A program made the translations under genes and the position numbers. 64,000 nucleotides of DNA from Marchantia polymorpha subsp. ruderalis (taxonomy: Eukaryota; Streptophyta; Marchantiopsida; Marchantiales; Marchantiaceae), in the NCBI GenBank assembly GCA_037833965.1, contig AP031354.1, forward strand, positions 12,936,001-13,000,000, in the 5' to 3' direction. Positions within the stretch are counted from its first letter, which is position 1. The number at the start of each line of letters is the position of its first letter. Of the stretch, positions 22,779-35,310 are shown piece by piece. Under the pieces are notes generated by a model. It saw only the letters and a list, made by a program, of their open reading frames with translations, searched no databases and was not told the origin of the DNA.

Positions 22779-23245
22779 AACTGCTCGAGTCGCTACAGCT
22801 GAAGACAACTGATACCCACCGAGCCACTCACGGAATCATCATCACTTTGGTCCTCACCAACACGATCGGTACAAGTCATGTTGTATTCATCGTGTTGGTT
22901 ATCATGAACTCATGAACTGATCGTCATCACCACACGACTTGTACCAAGCAAACTGCCCATCAAAACCCTCGTGCCCAATCGTCGTGCCCAATCCTTCTTT
23001 GGATGAATAAAAGTTGATCCTGCGGGGAAACGGAAAGCCAAACAAGGTAGGGAGGGGAGACAAAAATTGACCACATTCCATTTTGAGCTGCTGGACCCTT
23101 AAGTGATGCAGTCCAGGATCAAGGGTGCTGCAGCTGAGTGCTAGGTTTGCTCACACTAACTCGCAAAGAAACCAATGCCTCTCACACTTCACCTCAATGA
23201 GGGTATCCTCAATATTCGGTTACCTTCCCTAGCTGGTGATGAAAA
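22779..23245 (-). pseudogene. Decayed duplicate of the 5' part of the DUF948-like gene
   Basis: This segment aligns in the same orientation with 16198-16810, the start region and first ~167 codons of the gene at 15438-16700. Matching landmarks in order include AACTGCTCGAGTCGC (16207 region), GAAGACAACTGAT, CCGAGCCAC, TCACCAACACGATC, CCAATCCTTC, TGCGGGGAAACGGAAAGCC, GGTGCTGCAGCTGAGTGCTA and TTACCTTCCCTAGCTGG. Several insertions and deletions and the loss of the start codon destroy the reading frame. The copy stops just before the transmembrane segment. It lies about 185 bases upstream of the MOT1 ATG, in MOT1's orientation. It is therefore non-coding but could serve as promoter or leader for MOT1. 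Confidence 0.8.
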
Positions 23246-24082
23246 TTAAATTTGAGCTCGATTAGCTCACAAATTTCCAGCTGGACGCCGAGCTAGAAAT
23301 TACCTCCCGATTCATCGACCATGACAGGGATTCACGAAGGGCCCGGTGCAAATAAAATCTTCAAACAGCTCAATCACAGGACAATAACAGGCACTCCAGA
23401 CTTCATTGGTAATCATCACCTTTCTTGGCTCGCTATCGTTGCAATTGCTTAAACTGTATAAATTTGACAATGCTAACATTCCTCCAGGTCAGGTCCAAAG
23501 CTTCACATGAAGAGGTTCCCACACACGCACACAAGGATGTGTTTTAGTAATCATTGAATTAATTCTTCTGTATGCACGTAATGCTAATGTCAACCTCTTT
23601 CTATAGACAGAATTCGAGCACAGGCGTTTTCTTGTCTTCACAGAACGACGAATTGAGGGTGGGGTCATATACATAGTGAAGGCCAACAGACGGTCCTGCC
23701 TTACAGGACTCAGTCGGCAGTTTTTGACATCTACACAAAGTACGTAGTCCATACGAGGTTGGACCAGTCCAATCTACTGGATACCACTGATCATCAGGAT
23801 AGAGGTCGAGCAGTACAGGTTTGCAGAATTGCAGGCCGGCGAACTATGCAGAAATATTGGTGAGTTCAATTCGCTACTCCGGGCAGTCCTAACAAAGACA
23901 TCCAGACTGATCGACATCGTCGTGTCGTGGATAGAAGCGACCAAACCTTTGCCTGTGAGCGAGCAAACTATGTCGTGGGAGGAACGAGCGACGACAGCAG
24001 CAAGGTCATCGACTACGCGTCCTCAGGAGGCTCGTCCACCCATCCGGAGGTACAGAAAAGATCGCAATGAAATGAAGCTCGT

Positions 24083-24415
24083 CTGCCGGACCACTTTCCA
24101 CATTTTCCGTGTACTTATTCCAGGGCGAGAGAAATTGCTTCAACGCACAATCGCTCACTCACCTCAGCTTGAACCTTCTCTGGACGCCGCGTGCACTCCC
24201 CGTCTACATTCGTTAGCTTGTCTCTCGCTCGCTCCTCTGCCGGATCACTTTCCACATTTCCCGTGTGCTGATTGCAGGCCAACCCCGTCCTGTACAGGGC
24301 AAGAGAAATTGCTTCAACTCGTCCGTCAGTCGCTCGCTCTCCTTCTCTGTACGCCGCGTGCACTCCATGTCCCTCCCTCCCCCCCTACAGACATTAGCTA
24401 GCTTGTCTCTCACTC
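24083..24415. repeat. Tandem duplication, about 154 bp x 2
   Basis: Copy 1 (24083-24236) and copy 2 (24237-24415) share CTGCCGGA(C/T)CACTTTCC, GAGAGAAATTGCTTCAAC-like sequence, GCCGCGTGCACTCC and TTAGCTTGTCTCTC in the same order. The second copy has a ~15-base insertion (CCAACCCCGTCCTGTA) and a pyrimidine-rich expansion. Confidence 0.75.
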
Positions 24416-25055
24416 ACACGAAACCGCCTTAATTGACAGAAACCAATTGGACAGGAGCTCAGCATATTCCCCGATCAATGTCCGATGTCTTCTGTCAAAA
24501 TGATCAGTGTTGCAGATAAACCTGTGCGCGCAGAAGTTGATTCTCAGATTTCTGCCTGTGCAGTCGAAGCCTGCCTTCCATTTGTAAAGTGGTGTAAGCC
24601 TTTACACACTTCCTCCCTTTAACTTTTCGATAAAGCCAGACAGACTGATTACTTCCCCTGCCCCTTTCCCTGGCCCTTCCCTGGACATTCCATCGTATCA
24701 CATCGACTGAATTATCCAGTTTTCCAGCCCATATGCTTTTCATCCTGAAGTTATGGCTTCATTGTGCTGACTTGTATGGCAGGAATGGGAGAACGGGTAG
24801 ACGACTGGAAAAAATACGAGATCTAACCACATCAAAAGGGACAAAGCAAAAGTGGGCAAGCGAGAGAGCCAATCTCACTCGCTCTCTCAAGATAAAACAC
24901 TTCATAACGACTCCTCTGATGTCTCTTCTATGCACGCCGCAATACTGGTGATAACAGGAGGCTATGTTATGGATCCTTGGTTTCTGACCCTACCAGGTCA
25001 GGTTTACAAATGTGACCGGCACTGAAAGGTTACCTGATGAATATCTAAATACAAT

Positions 25056-25112
25056 AGCTGAGAGTCTCAGCTGGATTAAATTAAAAATTTATACTGTCTC
25101 AGGCTGAGACAG
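25056..25112. repeat. Pair of adjacent short hairpins
   Basis: AGCTGAGA-G-TCTCAGCT (25056-25072) and CTGTCTCAG-G-CTGAGACAG (25094-25112) are perfect palindromes with single-base loops, 21 bases apart. Their arms share CTGAGA/TCTCAG. Confidence 0.8.
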
Positions 25113-26095
25113 CATCAACTTTTCAGCCTTCTTTCGAACTGTCTCTTCATCATTCTTCCGAATCTTCTTACTTTGGGTGTAAATTGGGCAGCACATTGTT
25201 TGTTCAGTAACATGGTGTGGATGGGACGTGCCGGAAGTGTGACGGAGAATGTTTGAAAGACCGATTCAATGAAAATCTACAATGGCTTTAAACCTCAAGC
25301 CCACGCTCGGTTTGTCTCGCATTCTTTATCTCTCTCGAGTAGATGCTCTAAAAATTCTTGGGGAACCTGACGTCACTGACATCAGAGAATTTCACTCGAG
25401 CAGCATGTGTTAAAAGGTTGTGTAAATTTCGGAATAGATAACACAACATAATCTGTGCGTGCGTTAAAACTCTTTATGCATACGATTCTCTGGTTTTCTT
25501 AAAACACCAAACTTTATCCACCGACTTCGATATGATGATTGTAACCAAGGAGGAGGGCAGGTCCAGCAAACTCCATAGATGTGTACATTGAGGGAGTAGT
25601 GTATATGAGCAAACCAAGGAGCTATAACTTCCCGTCTCACCCAAGTTTGACATCGGAATCTTGGGTGGCTAGGTTGGCGTTTGGGTTACGTTTGGAACTA
25701 ATCTTGCACCCAAAAAGCTAAAGGGCCTCTTGGATCTAAGATTCATGTCTTTATACCAGCACTAGACCTTGGATTTTGGACTCCAACTCAAACTCAAAAT
25801 ATTATACAACAATCCAAATTCATAACCAAAGATGTGTCTTCACCTGAGATCTGGTATCCAAACTTACACGATTGATTCATTATGGTACAAACCCCTGTCA
25901 AGGACTCTAAATCAAAACAAAGCGTGACCCAAGTCAGAAAATACTTTGCTCATGTTAAGATTATGAGAATATCACAATAAATGTATATTATGAGCTACAC
26001 TTGAGAGGCGTTACATGCTTCTTTCAGATATTGCTTCCTTGAGCTTCTAGCTGTAGAACCTCCTTGTGTGAGTCACTTTTTAACATTCACACAAG

Positions 26096-29000
26096 TAGGT
26101 ATGATCACGGCTCGGCTAACGGCTAGCCGGCTAATATTTTTGTTAGCGGGCTTAGCCGGTAATGCGACGAACAAAATCACGTAAGGAATCTTCATTGCTG
26201 TCATCTCCATAGCACGTTGTAGCCAATGGACATGGGATAGTTCAGTTCTCTTATTGCGTGATAGAGGCTCCCACAAACATACAGATAAAAGTCCTAAACT
26301 CTCAAACTGTGGCATCCACCCAGCCTTAACAATCCCTCTGCCCTTGATCCGTTCTTCAAAACCTAGAAGAAGAAGATCTTGCATGCTTGCGTATTCAGGA
26401 CTAGAAACGTTTGCTCACAAGCTTGCGGAGCTCGAGAGATCTCCAGTACATGATCTGGCTTGATAAATTTTGCTGCGATGCAATCGACATACATGTCAAT
26501 CACCAACGCAGTTGCAGCCTGGCTGGATCACAGAGTAGATAAGGATAATTTTTCCTACTATGCTTAAAAAACACATGTAAATCACCGACGCAGTTGTAGC
26601 ATGGTATTTTATTAATTTCAGTAAACAGTCGTTTTCATGGCCGCAATTGCATGATAATTCTGATGCAATTACCGCACAAATGGTGGCAATAGCACCGCTA
26701 TCAAGAAACGCAGACTCATACGGTACCAAAAACCCATGCACAATAACATGTCGTGTGCAACGAATGCCAATCATAGAAAGAGTTTGCAGCTTATTCTTGC
26801 CCACCAAACAACTGCATTGTCGCATCATTCAACTTGATGAAATGTAAAAAATCCATGATCTCTTTGGAGACATCATCTTGTTCACCATTTGATTCAAATG
26901 CCATAGCTCGAGTTCAACGGTCAGCAATAAGCATGCTTTGGGTGCTATTTTTAAACATGGAAGAGTCAACATGTTAATGTGTGCCGTCGATATCATATTA
27001 TTCCCAAAGAATTTTTTGAAGATGTGTTGTCAAAGAATCTATTTCTTCAGTCTTTGGAATCTTTGGTCTTTGAAATTGCAGAATCAAGGGCTAGTGTTAG
27101 CATTCATAGCGCGCCAGTCAAGTGCTCCTGATACTTATCCAACTTTAGTATCAACGCTTTTGCAGCATCCTTTGACTCTGCAGCGATGAATCAAATACTC
27201 ATAGTATCATTAATGATTTCTTGGCAATGCGTCTAGAGCGATTCATAAACTAGAGGTTGATTGAATGATGTTTCATATCGTCGGCAACATAAGATTTTCA
27301 TCATGTAGGCAGGAGCAGAAAATCTTTGAATCACTTCAATATTCTCCATTCAATCGATCTCAAAGTTGAAATCTTTTCGTAGTGCTCGGACATGTTTGAC
27401 AAAGATTAGATTACTTTTGTCAGCATGTACGACGAATCAATCATTGTAAACACAATATTTCACCAATTTTTGACATCAAATTCAATAACTTTTTTAGTCT
27501 TGTGTTTTTGCGCTCCTCAAAAAATTTGAGACTTCTTGAAGTCAGCTTGCATTTGTTATAAAAGAAGAACTCACAATAGGAGTGATGAAATTGTTAGTTT
27601 ATAAGAGAAGAACTCACAAAGAATGATGAAATCGTTAAATTTTACAAATCAAGAAGAGTTCAGTGATACACATGACTATTTTGAAGTTGTAATGGGTTGG
27701 AATACATAATACGTTCAAAGTAAATGACATGATTCTCATTCGCAAGATCAAAGTTTAAATAACATGAATTTACTTCTCTATACATTCAAAAGAATAATAG
27801 CAGCCTTGAAGATAAACATTACGATGACTAAAAATTCCTCGTAACACAAAAAGAAACTTGTGATAAAAGAAAAATTGTAAGTAGATTGTTTTGGTACATC
27901 TATTATAGCTCAAAAATCACTCAACCAAAAATTTATTATTGGAAATGCCTCAATAGAATTTGCAATTATTGAACTCCGATACAATTTTTCATCGTCCAGA
28001 CGAGGATTGTCTGAATGAGGCATGGAGGATCAAAAAATATCCAAATATTGCCAAATATTTGGTGCCCCTAGTATATTATCTCCTTTAGGGTATAGGTTTT
28101 AAACCCTAAGTCCTAAAGGGTTCAAGGGAGTGGCTGAATTATGTGCCACATTATTCTTTTCATTTTTGATAACATGGAGTGGGAGCAAAAAGATTCATGC
28201 AAGTTATGTCACATGCTAGCGCAACTCTGACGATGTAGATATAAAATCACTTGTTATATTAGGATTTTGAAAGTTTTATCTCGTCTTCAAAAATGAAGTT
28301 GAACGTTTTGAAATCATCAACTATACAAGTTTATGAAAGTGATTTGGTACTTTGAACATGATTACATCAATGACATGTTTTGATTGTCTAAAATAGTGAT
28401 TCAAAAGTAGACATGTTGAAAAATAGAACATAAATATATTGCGTTACAATCCATGTATTATTAGTACAAATAGTCACAGAACTCAATTTATCAAATTAAT
28501 TACGGTTTATCATAGAGAAATTACTCTCGGCTATCTTATATAGCAATGCAATATCTAGCTAAACTGTCCATTTTCAAACTGAAAATATGGTAGAAATAAG
28601 ATGAAGTGATTTAGGTTTTGGCCTTGTTCTTTTATATGTTGTCGTCCATGAAATGAATAATGTAGGGAGCAACAAAGAATGAACAAAGGATTTGCTTGCA
28701 TGGATTTAAATTAAGATAATCCATCTACACACAAAGTTTCACAAGTTTATGATCTACCTCTAACCATAACAGTGTCGTGATTCAAATTATATTTGGTAAT
28801 GTTTGATTTACACGTCGGGTATAGGTAGATATAGTCTATTTGAAGTTGATGTTACTATATTTGACATGATCAGCTAGTCAACTACTGAATCCAATACATC
28901 TAGCAGTTCTTTAAAAAAGATATAGATATTTAGCATGATAGTAATCAAGGAACAAGTCCTTGTGAAGCTCAAAAGGAAATATTCAATGATATGTTGGCCA

Positions 29001-31990
29001 CAAGTTGCTTTAATCTTCAAGATGCCATTAGAGATAATCCATTGTTTCGACTCGATTGCTAATTTAATATCCGACAACTGCAAGAAAGACAAACTTTCAA
29101 CACAAAAACCCCTTTTTGTGAAACTTTAAAAACCGACACACATGCTAAGGCGCAAGGATCCATCTATGTTCATGTTAAACCTCGCAATGTAAAGAATGTC
29201 AAGAAAACTTCAGTTGAACAAGTCACTATCAATTAAGGACATTGTATTAAATTTTGGAAAGAAATAAACGTTTAATATTTTCACATGATCAAATATCTTC
29301 ATTAGATTTTTTTTACATCAAAGTGTATTTGGAGTTACAGAAGATTCTTACCTTATGGGTTTGCCAACTTTCACAAATAAAGCATGGGCAAATTATTAAA
29401 AACGCGTTTTTATTTCATCCACCATTCTCGAGTACAGCTTTTCACATAACTTGCCTTTGCAAGTAGTGTTTTTTCAGGTGCAACTAGTTCATTCTGGAAA
29501 TTCGCTAAGCTAGTCATATCACATTGAGCTACAACTTTACAGAACCTCGCGCAAAATTTCAAATTTTTTTCGCTTGTGATTCATGAGAGTTGATGACCAT
29601 TACACAGATGTAGGTGCCGTCGGCACCTGTTTAATGGTACCAACGGTCAAGAAACACAATTCTTGATAGTTTGACGTTATTTGCAAACTCAATTCTCACC
29701 ATAAAACACTTGGCTACTAGTGAGAGTGTCAAGGTGTTATCCGCGGAAGAGCGGATAAACTTCTGAGGGTACGTGCAAATCCTTTTACATCCAATGCAGC
29801 TCGCCATCTCCACTACTCATCCCTTACTCTCTCCGAATTTAGCCAAGTGTAGCAACAACTCATTCTTCCTTTCATTTGATTTGTTGGCTTTACTTTGACA
29901 ACTCTCTTGCAATCGTGATTTTGTTTGGGCTTCTTTGGTTCAATCGATACCATTCTTAGAGCAAAGTGGTATTGATTGTGTGACAAGCTTTGTTTCTTGA
30001 GAACCTTTAGAGGGTGAGTGTATGATGTAGATGATGATTTGTTATGTTTGCGGTGGACGAGTTGGTATCATCTCACGATCTGTTTTGACAAAAATGTATC
30101 TTCTTTAGTCGTTTGGCGATTTGAATTTATTTTGGAATCACTCTAACAAAGTCAAACCGCAAATAATTCAGCTTTGACAGAGGGATTTCATGAACATGAT
30201 CTTGTGATCCAGAGCGATCTTGAAAGATTGGGATGCCTACACAAGGATACAAATTGAGTGATTGGAGACTTGCTGCACGGTTGAATAGGGGAGAGGGAGA
30301 AGAGTGAGGGGTGTGATGTCAAAAACAATTCTTTGTGGACATTCAAAATTTGTGTTTCTTTTTGAGTTGAAATTTTGAATCTCCTCAACACTTCGGCGTG
30401 GAGTTTTCAAGCTCCATCATTGAAAAGATTTAAAATTTTGTAGCAGTTTTTTCCATTGTCAATTGAACAATTAATAGAAACAAATATTGTCCGTTGTTGC
30501 AGATAGAATTTTTGTGTGCATATTTATTGCTATTAATCATTCCAAAACAAGCGCCATTGTGAATCATTGATCGTGAGACGGTGAAAAATATTTAAAATCA
30601 GAACGTTATCGTGTAAAGTCAAGGAATCATCTATCTAATGAAGCGTAATGACAAAGTAACTTTGCAAAGTTTTGGTGGACCCACCATTGCATCCAACTGT
30701 TCTTATGGACCAACCGTGATTGTCATTTATCCTGAAATTAATTTGTCAATTTCACAAAATTGTTTGGTCGCTGTAATCATCTTGTCTTCTTTGACACGAG
30801 TAAGTATTTAGCGCAAACAACTAGGCCAACAACAATTTAGAGCACTTGTCATGCGTCTAAACAAAATTGGCTTTATTGAAAAAGAACTCTACTTTGTGTG
30901 AATCATCAAATCTACCACGTTCATCATGATGTTTGATTTTGCCTCGTCATTCAAAACGTTGTGCACTTTCAAAGACCAATCGGATTTTGAGAAGGTGGTT
31001 TTGAACGGATGATTAGGCAATGCATCTTCAAGCGATTTGCGAGGATGCAATGATTGTTTTTCATATGAAGAACAAGGTTTGATATCACTTAAGTACTTGA
31101 GTAACACTTCAAACACAACTTGCTTGCAACACAAACTAGTCAATCGGATCTTGATACATCTACAAAGTATGAACTAACCCAAGAAGTTTGCTTTTGTTTT
31201 TTCGTGCGCCAACCCGTGGATGATACCTTAACTGAGGATGAGATTAAAACAACGTCAAAGTCTTCATCTGAAGTTGATATCAAAAAAGACACGACCTGAT
31301 TTACTAGAACTTCCTGTAAGCATGGTTTGTATCGCACATACTATAAAATTCTAAGAACTTCAATGTCATGTAGCCTCGTTCGTGTGAGATCCTTCAACCT
31401 TTGCTCTCGTTTGCACTCGCAAGTTACCATGTTCTTGTTTCTTACTGACTTTCAACTTTCTCCAATACACTGGCTTGAGTTCACCTCGTCTCATCTCACC
31501 TCATCTTTACTTCCTTCGCGACTTGACTTCAACCATACTCAACTCGTCATTCGCCCCACAAAACAATACTCTCTTGTCTTCTGCGTGCCTTGCCAACACA
31601 AAAAGCCAAAGCAATAAAACAAAAAGCTTCCACTACTAACTCTTTCGTTTGCATATCACAAAAAAGCCATATCTTGCTTCAGTATCAATCTCTCTTTTCA
31701 CTTCTATCAGATTAGGTAACAAACTAAACTTTTGAAGAGGACAATTCTAAAAGCATTCAAAGTTCAGGTTAGATCTGCTCCAACTAACAGCCAGAGCGTT
31801 CTTTCTATGTGAGAAATAATTACATTCCAACTAGTAGCTAGATCGCGTAGACACTTAGCAATTGTCTATGCAATCGCAACACATTTCAATATCTTCAAAA
31901 TTTGAGGCTAGTCGTGTAAATTTGAGACACTAGCCGGCTAACTGATATAGATGACTAGCCAAAAGAAATTCGACTATGTGACCATGTCAA
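26096..31990 (-). mobile_element. Degenerate hAT-superfamily DNA transposon, about 5.9 kb
   Basis: Both ends are flanked by the same 8 bases, CACACAAG (26088-26095 and 31991-31998), the target-site duplication length typical of hAT elements. The left end reads TAGGTATGATCACGG and the right end, reversed and complemented, TTGACATGGTCACAT; they agree at about 9 of the first 13 positions (shared ATG-TCAC core). Both subterminal regions carry clustered GGCTAG/CCGGCTA motifs (26110-26160 and 31905-31960), as hAT ends often do. A broken BED-type zinc finger on the minus strand at about 31180-31050 fits the N-terminus of a hAT transposase near the right end. The interior is AT-rich with no long frame, so the element is not autonomous now. 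I could not find the C-terminal dimerisation domain. Confidence 0.7.
31040..31337 (-). pseudogene. Broken hAT transposase N-terminus with BED-type zinc finger
   Basis: Reading leftward from 31337, one frame gives a tract with SWVSSYF (Trp codon 31181-31179), then a Cys-x2-Cys pair (codons 31115-31113 and 31106-31104), then SNLVLHMKNNH with His codons at 31067-31065 and 31052-31050. Trp/aromatic, C-x2-C, a Ser-x-Asn-Leu helix and H-x4-H in this order is the BED finger that opens hAT transposases. In-frame stops TGA (31142-31140) and TAA (31091-31089) break it, so no functional protein is made. A further frame at 30889-31143 may carry more of the decayed coding region. Confidence 0.65.
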
Positions 31991-31998
31991 CACACAAG

Positions 31999-34100
31999 GA
32001 GATTAAGGATCAATTATCTTAGTAATACATGTTTTCATGCAGTTTAGATAAAAGAAATAAATAAATAAATCATACGTTTGAACATCACATTTCATCCAAA
32101 ATTTCCATGATTTTATGAAATTTAAGAACTTAGATAAATATTAAATCAACAAGCGTACTTGCCAATCCTATTTAATATACATAAAAAAATCAATCTTAAT
32201 TCTATCAATTTCATTATAACTTCATGCTATATATATTTAAGCTTGAACAAAACACAAAGTTTTTATATCTCTATTATATTTTGCTCATAACAGCAATGAT
32301 ATCATCAAGTGTTGGTATATTGTGTGAAAAAATAAAAAAATAGTTTTCCACAAAAAGATATGAAAAATACGATAAGGTGAAAAAATTAACAAGCCATTTT
32401 TATTATTAATTTTTTTTATGTATAACTTCATATTAAAAAAATTACAGGTTTGAACTATATTTGGATAGAAAAATTTAGATGAAAACACTACGTTTTTGTA
32501 GATGTTTGACAAATGTGTTTTGATCAAGCAGTCAAAAATATCTTATTTCACACAAATGGTATCCATCTCACGATATTTATAACTGTCAATACTCATTACA
32601 ATCCCATAAGCATTTTTCATTGATGAGTAATCTTGAAGCATCAGGTTATTTTCACGTTGTCCTAGATGTATGATTGCAACTTCTCTTAAACCTCTGATTT
32701 CTAGCAATGTGTCTTTGCATTTTATCAGCATCACATTTGACATTACATTTAAGCTCCATGCAAGTTGTTTGCAGATTTCATGATACAGGAGTTTGTTTAA
32801 CGATCGCTAGATTGGAATTGTCCACAATCTATTTTGTTAGCATGCTATTGCTAAAAATCCTTTCAACACATGTATAAGTGTTTTCACTTGCATCAAGACA
32901 AGAAAAATGAAAATATGAATAACTCGGAGTTAAACACAATCTTTCAACTTGCAAGAAAAGTCGCGTTTTCTTTTTTAACTGACCATTCAAACAAATAATT
33001 CACATTACATTGTGAAAGATGAGGTTGATGTGAGTTTGTTTTAATTCAATAATTCAAAAAACTCCATTGTCTTACGTCAATTTTCACTCTTCCCGCCAAA
33101 ATAATCCTCTTGGTGGTAAGCTTGTAGCTAGTTTAAAGATACTCTTGATTGATGCGTTTGATATCATACTAAGCCATAAAGCAATGATTGTGTTATTATT
33201 GCTTAAGTCATCATTTTAGTAACGGATTCTATAATGATTTATGTTGTTTATTTTTCCTGTTTTTTTATCTAAATATAAAATTTTTGCCTTGTAAAATTTA
33301 CATTTTACACCATACTAGTATTTTGATTTTTGATTATGTGTGTTTTTTTCTTATATTCTTTCTTAGTATATTTGGTTTTCTTAAAATTACATATTTTTTT
33401 TTCAAAAGTTATCAAAATGACCATAACTCTTGATATTAAAGATTAACTTGAATGTAAACTGATAAGGAGGAAAAAATTGTGAAAAATAGATGTTATTTGG
33501 ATACAATATGAAGACTAATGATGATATTTGGTTAAATGACTTTTCATTTTGTTCTTTGATATTGTGTATATTCTTTTTACTTGAAAGTAAAGAATGCAAG
33601 GATTTTTTGAACTAAAAAATTTAATATGTGATCATAAACCATTAACTTTGAATAGTTTAGGATACGAACAGTATTTTTAGATATAAGGATTTAGATAATA
33701 GGATCTTGACGGTTTGCAGTCATCATAACTATGAACTTGCTAACAAAAGAGAAAGAATGAAGATACCGAATATGACGAGAAAACCCTTCTAAAACCATTA
33801 GTTTCAACATTTCTTTAACAAAGAAATCGTTTTATTAGAATGTAAAGTTAACGTTATAGAAGCGGAAACATTCATCGTGAAGTGAGCTTCTTACGCTGGG
33901 CTCGGAAAAACCTCTTGCAGACATATGAATTATTCGCATATTAAGAATACAATGTAGAAATAAACATTCAAAGATTTCAAGATTTATTTCAGGGAAACCT
34001 CGAACTCTCTTTCTGAGATGTGCGATGCTTCTCAGGACTACCTCTACATGCAAAAATGGCATCCCCTGAATAATCACCGCTCCAAGAGAACTAAAAACCA
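31999..34100. other. AT-rich gene-less stretch right of the hAT element
   Basis: Very AT-rich with poly-T and poly-A runs; open frames (for example 33188-33433) are Phe/Ile/Leu-rich and reflect base composition. No ends, arrays or domains recognised. Confidence 0.6.
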
Positions 34101-35046
34101 TTATCATCAACTGTGAATCATCCGACACGCTCTGGGACGCTCTTCACGTTGCAACGTGTCGAGCTAGCGCGACGGCGTCATGTCACCAGGACAGGAAATA
34201 GCGGCCCCAGAATGCAAAGTGCCGGTCCTCCGATGGTGGAAAATCTCCACGATCCTCGCCGTCTTCATCAGCACGCACGGAGGCCCGATAATGATCATAT
34301 CGGGCTCGAATCGATGTCCTGTGATTGAATTTGCTCGGGCGGTCGCATGCGTATGATCGCCTGGAATCAGTATGGCATGTGAGGCTGTCGGCCGTGAGGA
34401 AGTGCAGCAGCAGATTCTGCAGATGCGATCAATCGAAGCTTCGAGTGCATAGCGGCACCGATCGACGGCAGAGAGTCGTGCCTGGGACGCGGGGCGAGAG
34501 TAGAATCGCTGGAGAGAGGACCTGCTCGCGCGGAGGTGGTGTATGGGTGACGGAGGGGAGTGCGAACTGTCGACCACTTCATTATCCTCTGGCCTCCCCC
34601 CTTCTCGCCTGAGGCTCGAAGCAATGGTTGAATGAAGCTATGTTCCTGTGGGAGGAGCACAATTGAGGAGCCCGCGAGGGGTTCATTCGAATCCTCAGTC
34701 ATATGACTGAGGAGCTAGTACAAGATGTGAGTGCTTCTTCTCTCATGTGCGCATGTCAACGTGAATTTCTTCGTGGATAGTGAGTCAGCTTCAAAACTTT
34801 AGAGCCGGAAAGTAATCATATGCCAGGTTCTGCTACTTCGGAGAGGGTTTGGTTTCCAAAATTTGTGGTGGACTGTGATCTTTCTTCTTTAGAGAAGCAG
34901 AGAATGTCCAACGCCTTCTTTGGGAGTCGCAAATGGAAATTCTTCTTCTGAGGGTGTTACCGATTTTCCTTCTTAACTCTTGCCGTTATTCTGGACATTA
35001 GTTCGTTCTCCTTCGACTAGAAGTGCTCAAATAGCAGCACTAGTAG
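34101..35046 (+). other. GC-richer upstream region of the metallophosphoesterase gene
   Basis: Composition rises sharply at about 34110 and overlapping frames open on both strands to about 34700 without any domain. By position it is promoter and possibly a 5' exon of the downstream gene. A strong acceptor-like site (pyrimidine run and CAG) ends at 35138, which suggests that part of the transcript starts further upstream. Confidence 0.4.
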
Positions 35047-35310
35047 CTTCTAGACGTGTCAGTCGAATATAATAGAGTTGCGTCTTCTGAATTTGTCAAC
35101 AGTTTGGATTTTAAGGCTGCTCACACACGTTTTTTCAGGTTGTCTTGTCGATTTCATTTTCCACCTTTCTGTATAAACTCATGTGGAGAGAAAGTACCTT
35201 CTCTGCAAGTCGGATGTGGTCAACAAGTGTGGTCCTCAACCGACAGTCTCATCAAACCACATAAATTTTGTCGGAGTTCCAAAAACAAAAGTGGGAATGT
35301 TTTCAAGGCG

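Larger units (their letters stand above)
23246..26087. other. Gene-less region with a 154-bp tandem duplication
   Basis: A mixture of moderate-GC and AT-rich DNA. A frame at 23829-24401 is open for 190 codons but runs across both copies of the duplication at 24083-24415 and has no domain. Two small hairpins lie at 25056-25072 and 25094-25112. From about 25600 the sequence becomes AT-rich up to the transposon boundary. Confidence 0.5.

Noticed and set aside
26496..26828. Minus-strand frame with an LDSGA motif, like a retroviral-type aspartic protease
   Set aside because: A single short motif without neighbouring gag, reverse transcriptase or integrase, and the segment lies inside the element recognised as hAT by its ends and BED finger.
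35056..35310. Translation start at 35056 for the phosphoesterase
   Set aside because: The codon there is GTG, not ATG. The open extension may be coding through an upstream exon, but 35056 itself is unlikely to be a start in a plant gene.
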